A program made the position numbers and the translations under genes. From assembly GCF_014851395.1 (NCBI RefSeq), contig NW_024041373.1, forward strand, positions 868,001 through 932,000: a stretch of 64,000 bases of DNA, written 5' to 3'. The notes below the pieces were generated by a model. It was not told the origin of the DNA. It made no database searches and saw nothing but the letters and a program-made list of their open reading frames with translations. Shown here piece after piece: positions 34,380 through 47,700 of this stretch. The DNA is from Micropterus salmoides (Eukaryota; Chordata; Actinopteri; Centrarchiformes; Centrarchidae). The first letter of the stretch is position 1; every line of letters starts with the position of its first letter.

Positions 34380-37300
34380 ATGGCGGCGACCATGAAGAAC
34401 GTGGAAGAAATTCGGAATCGAGTAATACTGGGGGAATATGGTGTGAAGAATGTAAGTCCGTTTTTAACAGTGGCTTCATGTTAATATCACTCCATAGTTT
34501 TAACGTTCAGGGTCCCTCTGAGCTGCCGGACTGTCCCGCATGTGATCTCTTTACTCACCGTGCCTCCACAAACTGCAGCGTTCTGACGCTTCATCTGTTA
34601 TACAGAATAACGGGGGGTTAAAAATTTAAACTTGGAGCATTTGTTCACAGTTTATCATGTTAAACCCTGTATAATATTACTCTAATATTCCTATCATATC
34701 CCTGTCTGGATTTGGAGATTATATGGTAGCCTACAGTTTAGTAATTTACTATGAGCTGAAAATAACTTACTGTACTGAAAGCACCTCATTCTGTAATATC
34801 ACTTTAAAATATTCATCTAGTAACTTATCATTTTGATCTGTTGAAATCATAGTGGATGTCAGTATAATAAATTCTAGTGACTGGCTCCACACCAACATCA
34901 CTTCAGTACCAAGGAGAGTGTGAGCCACAGACCTGAGTTTGTCAGATAAAACAATAAATGCCACGCTCACTGTCAACTATTTGACCACAATTGGATTTTA
35001 TGAAGAAAATCAGCAGTATTGTCGGCTCATCCCTTACATTAAGATTAGCTGAAAGGTTCCCGCCACAAATCCACTACACTAAACTATCAACATCTCTGTT
35101 AGTGTCACTTTCACAAACACAGAGAAACTTTACTTACCTAGTTCTGTTTGTTTCTCAGTGACAGCTGCTTCAACTCCAAGATGATGATTTATTTAGTTTA
35201 CTCCAAGCAACAAACTAATTGCAAGTTAATACCCAGCTGTAGATGTCCATCCTCCTGTGTCTCATATTCACAAACCTAAAAATGATTCTGAATAAATCTG
35301 AACAAAACGCGTCTGTGCACCAGATTCTTTTATTCCATTTTGCAGTAGGCTGGCTGTTAGCAGCCAAGGACCTTATTTTTCTTATTTATTGACTGATTAT
35401 TTGTGTTTTTTTAGGTTCACACAACAGATTTCCCAGGAAACTACCCTGGCTATGATGACACATGGGATATGCAGAAATTTCAAAAGGTAAATGTCATTTT
35501 AGATCTGAAAGTGGCGGTTAGCGATACCTGAAGTACATTGGATCTGTCTGTAAATCTATTATTTTACATTTGTTCACGCTGTCTCACACTTTCAGAAACG
35601 CCTGCCATGTGCCTATGTGTTTGTGTTTTCTTTTGTCAGGAAAAGATCCATTTCTAAACCCCAAAGTATTCTAGTTTTTCTTATTACCCTCCTTGTTCTC
35701 CCTCATTTCTGATCCTCTGTCTGTGGAGTCAGATTCAGAACCTTTACTTTGCTACATGGGCTTTGTTTGGAGAACGTTCAACTACATTCAAACATTTATT
35801 CTTTATCTTCATTCTTAATTAAGAAGTATTTATTCTTCAAACTACTTTTATGTGGTTAAGGATCAGGTTGTAAAGCCAGCTAACGTATGTAGTTATTTAA
35901 GAGTATTTGATGCATTTGAACAAAAATCTGTACAAACTAGAGTAGGAGGATGACACAGACCTTTTCTATATTTCCAGTATTTCAGCTCACCTGCATCAAG
36001 AGCAAACAGAAGTCATGGGTTAGAGAGCACTTTATGTCACATAACTCAGATTACATTTTTACTTAACATGTAGAAAGATTCACATATAATTGATTCAAGC
36101 TTAAACATTATTTCACATCTTATACTCATACAGAAATAACGAAGTTACTACTTTCAGTTTATTTTCAGTCAGACTGAGTTGAAAGTACAGTGAGTGTTTT
36201 GAACTAATGACCGATGTATGATTACACTACTCTGTTTGCAGAACTTCAGAATTGACATAGTGCATCTGGATGAGAACAGTATGGAGTTTGACATGGTGGG
36301 GATAGATGCAGCCATCGCCAACGCCGTCAGAAGGATCTTACTAGCAGAGGTGGGATTCCCATTCTGTCAGGTTCAGCCATCTGTGTCATTAGCGTCTCAT
36401 ATTGTTGACATAAGATGATGTTTTCTGCCTGTGAAAGTTCTTTATACTACTTTTTCTTCACAGTAAGTAAGAGAGAAAGTTTGACGTTTTTCATTTTATG
36501 CAAATATATTGTTTTTGCTTGTAGGTGCCTACCATGGCTATAGAGAAGGTGTTTATCTATAACAACACATCCATCGTCCAGGATGAAGTCCTGGCCCACA
36601 GATTAGGCCTCATCCCCATCAAAGCTGACCCTCGCCTGTTTGAGTACAGGAACACTGGTAAAACAACACCGTGAAGCACTCACACACATGGCAGTAGACC
36701 GCAAAGCTCCCATTTTACTCTGATGCGTCAGCTAACAGCATCTCAGTAGGTTTGGGGTTGGATTGCATTTTGTTCAATTATAATGCCATATTGGATCTGC
36801 CTATCAAATCTGAATCCCTTCTTATCCCCTGTGGAGTAACACTGACAAGTAACTAAGGATTTATAACAACCTAAAATCAAAGATTCAGTTTAAATCTGTA
36901 ATCAGCTTTGTTAGCTGAGAATGCAGAAACCCATTTCTTTTCTCAGTCTAATCAACGTTAACAACCTGAAGCTCCAACCTGAAAATGAGCAGCATATGTA
37001 TATAGATCAAAGAAATAACAGCGGTAACCTACCTTGAATTGATACGCTTGACGTATATTAATATAATATACATTAAGGTTTACGTGATCAGCTGGTCGTT
37101 TCATGGGAGACTCATCCCTCAGTGTAAAAATGCACAGTATACTCTCAGTCATTTTCAATTTTATTTCAGGTCTTTCAAAATATGTACATCAACAGTGCAT
37201 GATACATTTTATTTTTCCAACCAGCCCATACCTCTATCCAGACCACTTAGAAATGATCCCAAAATCTTAAATGTTTCACCAGAGCCAGTTCTATAATAGC

Positions 37301-40300
37301 AATTTTTTGTTATGTGTGTCCTCCTGTTATGAGCAGGCAGACAAGCACACTTTGAGGATGAGTCTTTTGGCCATGATGGCCCAAATATAAGAGTTTTTCT
37401 CTACATTGAAAGGTAGAAGAAGCACATCTTAGGGGCATAAAATAAAGCTGAACCAGCACATCTCTGTTGCCACCTCAGCCAACATTTAAAGGTATAAGAT
37501 TAACAAAGCTGTTGCTTTTGCACTTCATTGAAGCTAAATTATGCTTACACTGTAAACTCCAAACTAAAGGTGCCATATGTGTGGACGTCCATCAAATTGA
37601 AAAATTCTAATATCTTATGCATAAATATTATACATATTGCTTTCAAGCCTGGCCTCACAGTCCGTGGGTGCAAACTGAGTTTGTACCCATCAGTGAACGC
37701 AGTAGAGTTGAATGTATTCTGTTATGCTTTGTTTATTCCAGGCGAAGAGTCTGCAGAGGAAGAAGGTTCAGAAATAGACACAATTCAACTGCAGCTGAAG
37801 ATTAAATGCAGCAGGAACCCCAAAGCCAGCAAAGACTCCTCTGACCCACGAGAGCTGTATCTGAACCACATGGGTAGGTCTCAGATGACACCAAATGTAG
37901 GCCTGCTGGTATTGTTTGCAGATACAGACGTAGGGGACTTTCACACCTACCTGGTTTGGTCCGGACTTTTCAGTTTAAACCGAACAAAAATTACAGTTGT
38001 GAAACCACCACTGGACCACGGTTCGGACGAAATATGGTCCGACGAAAAAAGGTAGTCTCGTTCTGGATCAAACTGTTTCTAGTGTGAAAGCATTTTTTGG
38101 ATGGTTCAGACTTTCAGACCATCTAAAGGAAGTTCGTCAGCTCCTGTGTAAACCGGAAATGAAACAAATACACAGAGAAATGCACTGAAATAAGGACACA
38201 ATTATAAATCTCCTGTGACAGCTCATCTTTTGAAACCGACGGCCACTATGAAAGCAGGCTGCCACTCTCATCTTTAGTCTATCCTCAAACGGAGGTGCTG
38301 AAGGATTGCTTGCTGTCTTCTCCTTTCCTGCCGGCGATGATATAACATTCGCACGACGATTAAGTTTATTTGGCAAATTTGAACTAGCCTCAAGTTACGT
38401 TGGTGCTGCAGGTAGTAATGCCATAATAATAATATAGTGGCAATGATATGCATCTGTTCTTCCCTCATTCATTCATTCTTGCTAATTGCGTGTGAAACCA
38501 AACCAAAGCTAACCGAATGTATCAAAACCTTAACTTTGGTTTGAGCCTTTGTGCAGACTTTCGGATATGAAAGCCCTGAAATAGCAGCTCGCCTGTGACC
38601 AGGACATACACACACGAGTGACAGTTGAAAATAATCAGTTAAGGGAAGGGAAGGCACGGATATTTAAGTAAGAAATAATATCCATGTGTAAAATCAAACG
38701 TTCATGTTAACATGGCATTGTTGTTTTCTCTTCTGTGCTGTCTCGTCTCAGTTTATTCCCGGGACATAAAGTGGGTTCCCATTGGGAACCAGGCAGACGT
38801 GTTTGCAGACTCCAGCATCGGACCAGTACATGATGACATCCTGATAGCTCAGCTCCGACCGGGACAGGAGCTGGACATTGTCATGCACTGTGTCAAAGGA
38901 ATTGGTAGGAGCTTTTAAGTGTCTGGATCAGAGCCTAGCCAGCTCAGTGCAGAGGGTACAAATATGGGAAAGGAACAAGGTCATTTTAAGTACATTTTTG
39001 GCAAGCAAGGTAGTGTGATCCAAAACATAGCTGGTTCAGCTTGTATCTGTGGCTAAACATAGGCAGAAACACTTGAACCGGCTTTGCGACCTAGACAGGA
39101 GCAAGATTAATTTGTAACAAATTTACTTTCGTACATAAATTTTTAACTGTTCACTGTCTCTGCATCACAGTAAGAATGAAGCGTTCAGGAGCAGGCTGTT
39201 TTGTGGGAGTTTTGTCACTTTGCAATCCTATTAAATGCACAAAAAAGATATATAACACAATAAAGGAAAGGGAAAAAGCAGAAAAATATATATTTTTTAA
39301 ATATCTATGAAAGTTATATAACTAATTTCATTGGGAAACTTTTTTTACTTCATACTTCAACACAGCTTTCACACTACCTGTACTTGGAGCATGTAATCAG
39401 TCCAAACACCCCAATATTTTATAGTCAGCATTTTCTGCTGCCTAATGTAGCAGCGTGTGCTCCGTTCTCTGTTCAGGTAAGGACCATGCTAAGTTCTCTC
39501 CAGTGGCCACAGCCAGCTACCGCCTCCTCCCAGAGATCACCCTGCTGGAGCCAGTGGAAGGAGAGAAGGCAGAGCGTTTAAAGCGCTGCTTCTCACGAGG
39601 AGTGATCGACCTGGAAGATGTCAACGGTAGGAAAGAACTAATCTGAAATACAAACTAAATGCAATAAGTGTTAGTCTGAGGACAGTATTCTGCAAGCGTG
39701 CATGCATAAAGTTAATTCCACACATTGCCCAGTTATACATATATTATAAGTATAAGTATATTAAGGGAGGGTCCAGTGACTTAGGAATTATAGAAAACAA
39801 CAGGACAATAATCATGAACTCTCATTAGTTTAATCGTTTATATGACATCGATTTCTGCTATACAGACCAACGGTCTCCAAGCAAGAACAGAAAGATGTTA
39901 GAGAGCAGAGTTGTTGAAGCCTTTGAGTCTGCAGTGAGTCTCTACGTTCTGTAAATCTGTTGTCCTGTTTTGTCCACCTCAGGGAGAAAGGTTGCAAAAG
40001 TAGTGAACAGTCGCCTGGACACGTGCAGCAGGGAAGTCCTCCGACATGATGACCTGAAGAATGTGGTGAAACTCGGAAGGCTGCGAGACCATTTCATCTG
40101 TACGTTCGTATACCTTGTTCATTATAAATGCCAGTGCAAACTGCTTTAAAGACGGCTGCGGCTCAGGAGACAGAGCGGGTTGCCTGCTAATTGGAAGGTT
40201 GACGGTTCAATACCCGGTTCCTCCAGGCTGCATGTCAAGTATCCATGGGCAAGATACTGAACCCCACCAGTGTATGAAAGTGTGTGAATGGTGAATGCGA

Positions 40301-41038
40301 GGTAGTGTAAAAGCGCTTTGAGTGGTCGAAAAGGAGCATTTAAATGTAAACAATAATGACAGTCAGGGGTCACCTTAAAGGAATAGTTTGAAGTACACTT
40401 AATCTCCTTTTTGCCGAGAGTGAAGTGAGGATATTAGTACCACTCTCCATGAGACTGCTTAGCACAAAGACTAGAAACAGGGAAGCAGCTAGCCTGGCTC
40501 TGCCTGAAGAGAACAAAATCCCTCCCAGCACCTCTAAATATCACTAAAGAACATGTCATCTTGCATTTAATCCATACAAAGACCAAAGTGTAGAAAGGAC
40601 AAATCTTTTATGTGGTGGTTATGTGCTGGACTATTTCTTGCCATGCTAACAGCAACTTCAGGAAGTCATTGCTCCCAAATGGTGTGGCTAGTTGTAAGAT
40701 AGCTCTTTGAAATAACAGCTGGTGCTCTTAAAACCACAAATGACTTGTTTTCTACAACCTCACCGTCAACAAGATAAGAAGAAATCAATATTAATGTCTT
40801 CATATTTCTTTGGCTTGTTCCTTTTGTGGTGAAATAGGAATGTAAATGCATGTCCATACAACAGTTTTTATTACTTTAGTTATACTGTATATCAGTTGAT
40901 GGGCTCTTTTCTCATACAGTTACTGTGGAGTCGACTGGCATCCTGCCTCCAGATGTCCTGGTCACAGAAGCCATCAAAGTCCTCATGACCAAGTGTCAGA
41001 GGTTTCTCAATGAACTGGACTCTACTGACATGGAGTGA
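34380..41038 (+). CDS. polr1c: DNA-directed RNA polymerases I and III subunit RPAC1 (AC40)
   Basis: Shared alpha-like subunit of Pol I and Pol III; it pairs with POLR1D to nucleate enzyme assembly in the nucleus. Nine coding exons: 34380-34451, 35415-35486, 36242-36349, 36525-36657, 37742-37873, 38752-38904, 39477-39626, 39983-40099, 40920-41038 (TGA). Phases all agree and give 351 residues, against about 346 in human. The alpha-type signature FDMVGIDAAIANAVRRILL starts at residue 64. NNTSIVQDEVLAHRLGLIPI is at 97-116, an acidic linker GEESAEEEGSEID follows near 129, and GNQADVF and VHDDILIAQLRPGQE lie further on. The C-terminal dimerisation segment VESTGILPPDVLVTEAIKVL is near the end. A second in-frame ATG at residue 5 could also serve. 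The gene looks intact. Introns carry a SINE and a MITE. Confidence 0.96.
37930..38580. mobile_element. Candidate MITE in polr1c intron 5
   Basis: The left end ggggactttcacacctacct, with tttggtccgg after it, recalls a common fish MITE. The right end near tatgaaagccct is a degraded reverse complement of it, and gtgtgaaaccaaaccaaag lies just inside. No target duplication could be confirmed. The element carries a short open frame on each strand, none resembling a transposase. Confidence 0.45.
40148..40350 (+). repeat. tRNA-like SINE in polr1c intron 8, + orientation
   Basis: The left part contains a tRNA-like head with a B-box-like ggttcaatacc. A fish SINE body follows with ggcaagatactgaacccc, gtgtgaatggtgaatgcgag and aaagcgctttgagtggtcg. 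The same family occurs on the minus strand at 45957-46215 and as a fragment at 59625-59695. Confidence 0.75.
40380..40700. repeat. Interspersed repeat of a common teleost type, class unknown
   Basis: cttagcacaaagactagaaa, agctagcctggctctgcctg and cagcacctctaaatatcact occur in order, then gttatgtgctggactatttc. I recognise this wording from many fish genomes. A short relative is at 21655-21710. Boundaries are approximate. Confidence 0.6.
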
Positions 41039-41243
41039 AATAATGACTGAGCGTGCACAGACCCAGAGAGGCTCTGACACTGAAATATGCTACAGCTCTA
41101 TTCGCTCTGTTGGAACTTGGCTGTATTGACACAACCAATTTTCAAAAAGTAGATTTTGTTATGGTTGCTTGTAAGTATGTATATACTGTTGTCTCTAGTA
41201 TTTTGTATGTCGTTCTGGAGTTACTGCAGCTTAGTTTCCCTTA

Positions 41244-41249
41244 AATAAA
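41244..41249 (+). terminator. polr1c: Candidate polyadenylation signal of polr1c
   Basis: AATAAA 206 bases after the polr1c stop codon, followed by AT-rich and then T/G-containing sequence. It is the first such signal after the stop. Confidence 0.7.
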
Positions 41250-41848
41250 CATGCTGAATTTCATTAAAACATCACAAACAATATTCACATGGCTGCTTCT
41301 TTGTCTGCTGCCAACATTCTGTCAGATGTTCATACATTAAAGCACCACTAATACTGCACTTATTTATAAAAATATAATATTAATGCAGTGTATGACATAC
41401 ACTGGAGGCATGGACACAATTCCTTCACAAGATAGTCCCTCTTTTATATATAACCCCTTAATTTAATCACAACATCTCCATGAGATCCAGAGAGACCTGA
41501 GAACAGCAGGCAAAAAGAAACAAACACAGCCAGGCAGAACAAAAGGACATATAGCTTCAAAGGAAGCCACCAAAGTCGCGAAAGATATGAAGATTACAGT
41601 TTATATTCTATCATTTGGTCTCATGAAGATGGTGGTGGAGAGCATTGTCTTACACGCTGCTCCAAAATCTTCCATAGGGGTGAAACTGGGTTGAGATCTG
41701 TTTACTAAAGGCTCTAGCATTTTATTCACATCATTTTCAACTTTTCAGGTAGCCCCGCTGCACGGAGCATCTGTGTTTGATATTTCTCTACTCTTTCATT
41801 CAGCTTCTTCCTTTTAATTGGTGCTGTCTTTGTGTACAGTATTATACT

Positions 41849-42306
41849 CAGGGTTGGGGAGTAACAGATTACATGTAACGGCGTTATGTAATCAGGATAC
41901 AAAAATAAAGTAACTGTATTCCATTACAGTACAGAAAAAAAGACGTAATCAGATTACAGGTACAGTTTGTAAAAACGGGGATTACACATACACGTAATGG
42001 CAGCTAGATAGCAGCAGTTAGCTGATTTGCTACAGCAACAAGTAACGTCTGGTAGTAGGACAGCAGAAACTTCTGTATCTCTTCCCAGAAGGCAGCAGGG
42101 TTTCTGTAAAAATCCACTGAGCAGCCAAAGCATCTTTGATACTCTCGTCTTTATTTGCGTATTTGGTGTTGAAGTAATCCAAAGCAAGTAATCAGGTTAC
42201 ATCAATTTTATTTTGTGGTATTTGGATTACGTTACTGATTACATTTTTTAACAAGTAATTTGTAATTGTACTGCATTACATTTTTAAAGTAATCCTCCCA
42301 ACCCTG
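41849..42306. mobile_element. Non-autonomous hAT-type MITE with 8-bp target-site duplication
   Basis: 458 bp beginning CAGGGTTGGGGAGTAAC and ending CTCCCAACCCTG, a terminal inverted repeat of at least 9 bases. It is flanked by ATTATACT on both sides (41841-41848 and 42307-42314). The subterminal DNA is filled with GTAATC/GATTAC repeats, as in other hAT MITEs. No protein is encoded. It lies between polr1c and fbxo28. Confidence 0.92.
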
Positions 42307-42477
42307 ATTATACTGGATTTACTGCTTTAGAACCCACTTGGCATATCAGCTGTGCCGACATCTGCCGATATTTGTTCATCACAGATTTGGTATATCAGTG
42401 TATATGTTGGCTGCAGCACAGAAATGCTTGGCATATTTAAAGACAGTGACCTGACCTCGGAGGTAGCCCTGCAAATT

Positions 42478-42600
42478 ATTTGTTTTTTCAGTTGTTGTTT
42501 TTTTAGCGCCAAATCATAACAGAAGTTATCTCATTGCACTTTTCATATAAAGCATGTCTCTCTATACTCTTTATGGTATCATGCTGACAATGACCAGATT
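42478..42600 (-). repeat. L2-type LINE 3' tail fragment
   Basis: ttagcgccaaatcataacag plus aagttatctcattgcacttt matches the tail of the element at 32690-32790. Only the tail is present, so this is a severely 5'-truncated copy. Confidence 0.7.
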
Positions 42601-44700
42601 GAAGGAAAGACACATCCAGTACCCACAATGATGCTTGATTTCATGCTTGATAACAGGCATACATCTAAGTAAAAACACATACTGCAACATGAACGATTGC
42701 ATCTTTTAAAGCATTTGTGGCCTGGAAGCTACAACCCATGCAGATTTGTACTATATCTAGATGAATGAGACACAATATGAGTGACAAATTATTACCCAGA
42801 AGCCCAAGATCTGATATGATCATTTTTTGTGGTTTCTTTGAGAGTGAGTGCAGTACAGTGAGTTTGATAGACTCTGGGAAATCTTCAATGATGACATTTT
42901 TGTTCAGCTAAGAATATCCAGTCTATATTTGCACCAAGGAAACTTGATAGTAATAGGTCTGGGCCTGATAGCAGACTGTAAAAACCATCCTGATGTATGA
43001 GCCCTCTCCTGCTCAATATTTCAAGGTTCAGTTATTAGCTTCTTACAGCAGCTTTTTCACCTTGACTTCTGTGTCAGACCAGGTTTCACTGTCAAAGTGC
43101 TGGATGCCATCAATGATCACAGTGCCAATTTCTAATAACTCGCACTTTAAGTTTAAAAGTTGTAACATACACATTTATTAATGCTAATACATCATTTACT
43201 AATGTTTTATATTTCACTTTTAAACTGATCAAAAGTAGAACCTTGTGGTTGCCAACTTATGAACAATTTCTCTGGCTGCTTAGCCAGGTCAGTAATAGTC
43301 AAATTTCAGGTCATAAGTTTCTCACTTTCTAATAAAGTTGTAAATGTCTGTAAGTCATTACTAAAGAGTTAATAAGCCATCAGCAAAACTTAGTAAGTGA
43401 TCTGTGTCATAACCCGGCTCTTAAGTCATGACGGAAATACGGAGAGGGACTGAGGACTGCCAAAAACAAACATATTTATTACAGAAACTTAAACAAGCGT
43501 GTCAGTCAGTGATATCAGTGGTGAAAATGTGGATGAGTGAATAGTGTGAAGTTTTGATGAGTGTTTGATGAGTGTTGATGAGTGGTACCAAAACATACTA
43601 TAATTCAAAACAGAAGACATGTTGCTGCTGCTGCTGGCAGGAGTGGGACCAGATCAGAGAGAGCGAGAGCAAAAGGGCCAGGGTATTTATCCTCCCAGAG
43701 CGTCTGGCCCAACTGGGCCTACGGGCACTGTTACAAGGATAAAAGGGAAAACAGTAAACTGCCCATCAAAACACAGTTAAACACCACACTAGACAGGGTC
43801 TGTAAATAAATCAGGGTTCTTATCTCAATCCAAGTATAAAGTTTTAACTATTAATAAGTTGTTAAAAAGTGTATTCTGGACCAGACGCCCTGCAGCTCTT
43901 TTACAGAAGGTCAGAGGTCAAATGTGCCTTTCGGAGGCATGATTTAGCAGTTCATGATGAACTGCTAAAGAAACCTGGCCACCAAAAAGTTGTTCCTATA
44001 AATGGCTTATAATTGATCTATTAGGTATTAATAATCCTCATTAATGACATTTTGTAAATTCTTTATAAACTGTGACTTATCATTATTAAGTGCATTAATG
44101 CATATAGACTGGCCTTTAAGACATTTCACTGTGTCCTTGAAGGAGAGAAAACCCTTACAGATTATTTCAACATCATTCTGTGCATCTTTTGTAGTACCTG
44201 TCCATGTTTTGCAGTGCTTTTTAAAATCATCAATCCTTTGGGTGAACTCCAAACTAACTGATGTACTTCTTTAAACAACTCACAACTCCTCTTATTGGGA
44301 GAATCAACAATGATTTAACACAACTGTATTTCCTACTGACCCGGCATTGTTTTATAAAAGTCATTTCAACATCAGCACATCTAGTAGTTCATGTACCACT
44401 GTGCTGTGGCAAGGGTTTCTTCTGATAAATTGTTTAAGTGCTGGCATGGCAGAAGCTTAGAGACCTAGAAAATTAAACAGCAAACACTGGCCTGAATCAA
44501 ATTATTGTTTTCTCAGTTTGAACACCTGAGAAAATAGAGTGTGTTTTATTTCAGGAACTTCCTTAAGTTTGTAAAATAAAATATATGAATATATAAAATA
44601 TTTTCCCCCCTTGCTTCTATCCATCTTCAGTATTTTCCTCCATAACACGCAGACCGTTTGTGCGTCAATTTAGTCTTAGAGATGTTTGTCCCAATCTTGT
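42600..44700. other. Intergenic region between polr1c and fbxo28
   Basis: Apart from the repeat candidate at 43430-43745 I see no gene or element. Open frames here are short and lack recognisable similarity. Confidence 0.55.
43430..43745. repeat. Candidate interspersed repeat, class unknown
   Basis: The block starts near catgacggaaatacggagag, contains aacaaacatatttattacag, and ends near ctgttacaaggataaaaggg. Its layout resembles 18650-19045. No terminal repeats were identified. Confidence 0.3.
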
Positions 44701-44784
44701 TCAACAATTTCTTGTACATCACTTGGGGAAAATGGTAAGGTAGCTTCCCTTTAAACGTCACTTCCGCCTCCTCCTTGGCAAAGC

Positions 44785-44795
44785 AAGATGGCGGC
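44785..44795 (+). promoter_or_regulatory. fbxo28: YY1-type motif over the fbxo28 start codon
   Basis: AAGATGGCGGC includes the fbxo28 ATG. The same 11 bases cover the polr1c ATG. This is the YY1 consensus found near the start of many housekeeping genes; its use here is inferred. Confidence 0.55.
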
Positions 44796-47700
44796 CGTCG
44801 TAGAGAGAGTTGATGGATGTGTTGGGTCCTTGGACTCGGACGCTGTGTCACCGAGACAGTCCACCCCTCCACCGGACCAGCCGCACCAGAACAACCCGCT
44901 GTTAGGACTGCCCATTGTGGCCATTGAGACTATTCTCAATTTTCTGTCTTACGATGAAATCAGCCTGCTGCGCTCGGTAAGGAGAACAAAAACAAGCCCA
45001 GTAGAAGGGGAACAAAGCTAACGTTAATGCTAGCCACATGCACAGCTTATCTTTGGACACTAGTTTCGTAACATCTTCGTAGAAATATGTCATGGATATT
45101 ATTTAAAGCCTGTGTTTCATGTGTTTGTAGCCGTCTAATTGCACAAACGGGCCGCAGAGCTCGTTGTGCTGTTATCTAATTAGCAGGACAGCCTAGCTGA
45201 GCAGAGACTGGAAAACACGACACACCGCAAACACACCAGAAGATGAATGTTGACAGGAGAGAGGGAGAACTTACATGTTTTACTCCTGTATAGTTAGTCC
45301 TGCTCTACAGACACTGTCGGCTCCTTGTGGATATGTATTTTGGTGAGGCTAGCTGGACATCACTAACTGGTCAGTTTGCCCACTGGCTGTGCTTTTCACT
45401 GCAGCTCTGCCAACAGTGCCTTCGCTACATGCTGCCAACGTTACATGCATAGTTTGCTAAGTCTTTATACAAGGGCAGGTTTCAGCAGTTGTGTTCTTCT
45501 TTTTTTTTTTTTTTTTAACAGTTTTTTGATATGCAAAATTGTCAGCCTCAGTCTGTGCTTTTCGTTTAATCCTTGTTTTGCACGGGCAGATTAAGAGCGA
45601 AGGTACCCCACAGGCAGACTAAGCCCACTTCCTAACTACCTTTAAAGATACTTAGACAGAGATTCTTCCCTGACCTCTTTTGGCCCATGGTAACTGAGTG
45701 GGTCAAGGAATGCACATGCACCTTGTGAAAATGGGGAAAACTTGTTCACTGTACAGTGGGGTAATAGTTTTTCAGTGGGATAGGGATCTTCAAGACCACG
45801 GACAATGTAAATATAAATGAATAAGTGAAAACTGTAAAAGTGATGATACTAGAGGTACTGTCCTTTAACCAAACTGCTGGGGTAAGTAAGAACCCTTTGT
45901 AGGCAAATGTCGTCCCGCTGAAGTGGCTTTGAAAAAGATGCTAATCTCTACCGCTGTTTTTCGACCACTCAAAGCGCTTTTACACTACATCTGCATTCAC
46001 CATTCACACACACTGACAGCGCTCAAACAGAAACAGTGTGTGAATTAACATTCACACACTGTGAATTAACATTCACACACTGGTGGAACAGCCACCGGGG
46101 CAATTCGGGGTTCAGTGTCTTGCCCAAGGACAATTAGACACGCAGCCTGAAGGAGCCGGGGATTGAACCGGCAACCTTCCGATTAACGGCCACCTCCTGA
46201 GCCACAGCCACCCCAGTACATAAGTAAATATTCATAAAACAGAGTACCTGTTGTTTACTTGTTTTCTCTTGTACGTGTTCTCCAGGTGTGTAAGCGCATG
46301 GACATGATCTGCCAGCGTGTCCTGAATCAGGGCTTCCTGAAGGTGGAGCGCTACCACAGTCTGTGCCAGAGGCAAGTCAAAGCCCAGCTGCCCAGGTCAG
46401 TATCACACCAGCACGAGTTCTGCAGGAAAATATGTCTCCTGCTGTTGAGGTTAAGTCACACACTGTGGAATTACATGAGCATAGTAACATCCCACATTAT
46501 TTTTCAGTGGATTTTTAAAATATTTCAAATCAAAATTAGATGTATACTAATATATATTTCTTTACTTCTTACTATGATCATTATTAGATTACAAAAAGAA
46601 CTTGATGTGTGTCTAACGTGAATGTCTCAAGACTCACTTGAACTAGCCCGTAGCTGAACGTACAACTTGCATAGGCCATGTAGTGAAAGCAGCATGTCAG
46701 CAGCAGCAGCTTGAGTTCAGCCACAGCACTGCTGTGTGCTCAGAACATATACTGTAAGCGCTTACAGTCCAATACAATAGTCCAAAGAAAATCGACCCAA
46801 AGCCTGAGAGAATGCTTTGGGTCACAGATAGGCGTGTAAAAAAAAAAAGCTGATATGTGGTAAATGTGCACAGCTGTACTGTTAAAACTGAAGCATACAT
46901 CATATACACATGAGACAGACTGCTGAAAAGCGCAGCTGAAATGCGTCTAATGTGCACAGAGCAGAAGTGAAGAACATAACCTGTCTGGCAATCCAGATGT
47001 GTGGCTTGTGCAGTTCACAGTTTAGCAGTGTTTCCCACAGAATGACGCAGGGGGGGGTGCGTGCTGGCAGTCGATATTGACTACCACTTATATACAGCGT
47101 GATAGCCTCAAAAACCCAGCTGTATTCTATCTTTAACTTAGCTCTCCTTATTAGCTAGGCTCCTTACATGCTTGCTAAGAACTTTCTTTAAGCTGGGTTC
47201 TCCAATATTGGCAGTGTTGTGTTGGACAGACTTGTGCAGCTGTGTTCATGAGGGAGGGGGTGAGAGAGAGAGGGACAACCGAGAGGATGTGCTGCGTGAA
47301 TGCGCTACGTCGCTTCGCAATCAAATACGATTTTTATGTAACATTAGGCCTAGAAAATAAAATAAAAAATAAAAATAGAAAATCAATATGTAGTGGTCAG
47401 CGTTGATATTGTGGCGGGCTGCCACAAATAAACAAACATATGGGAAATACATTTTGTTATGGTCAGGCTGGCAAGAAGGCATCCCAGATTTGGATCACGG
47501 TCGGTCAATAACCTTGTTAGACTTTACAGCAGAATGTAGATGTAGCCAGAGCCTACTGAGCCAGCTGCCAGTGTTTTGGGAACCCTCTCAATACTGACTA
47601 ATGTGTTGTGTGAATCATTAAAGAGAGAATCACAGTGCATCACATTATTTTTCTCACCCAATTAAACCTGATAAAAAGCATGATTTGGGCCACTCTTTTA

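Noticed and set aside
40148..40350. Possible tRNA gene (B-box-like ggttcaatacc)
   Set aside because: The head does not fold into a full cloverleaf by eye and runs into a SINE body that recurs elsewhere in the window.
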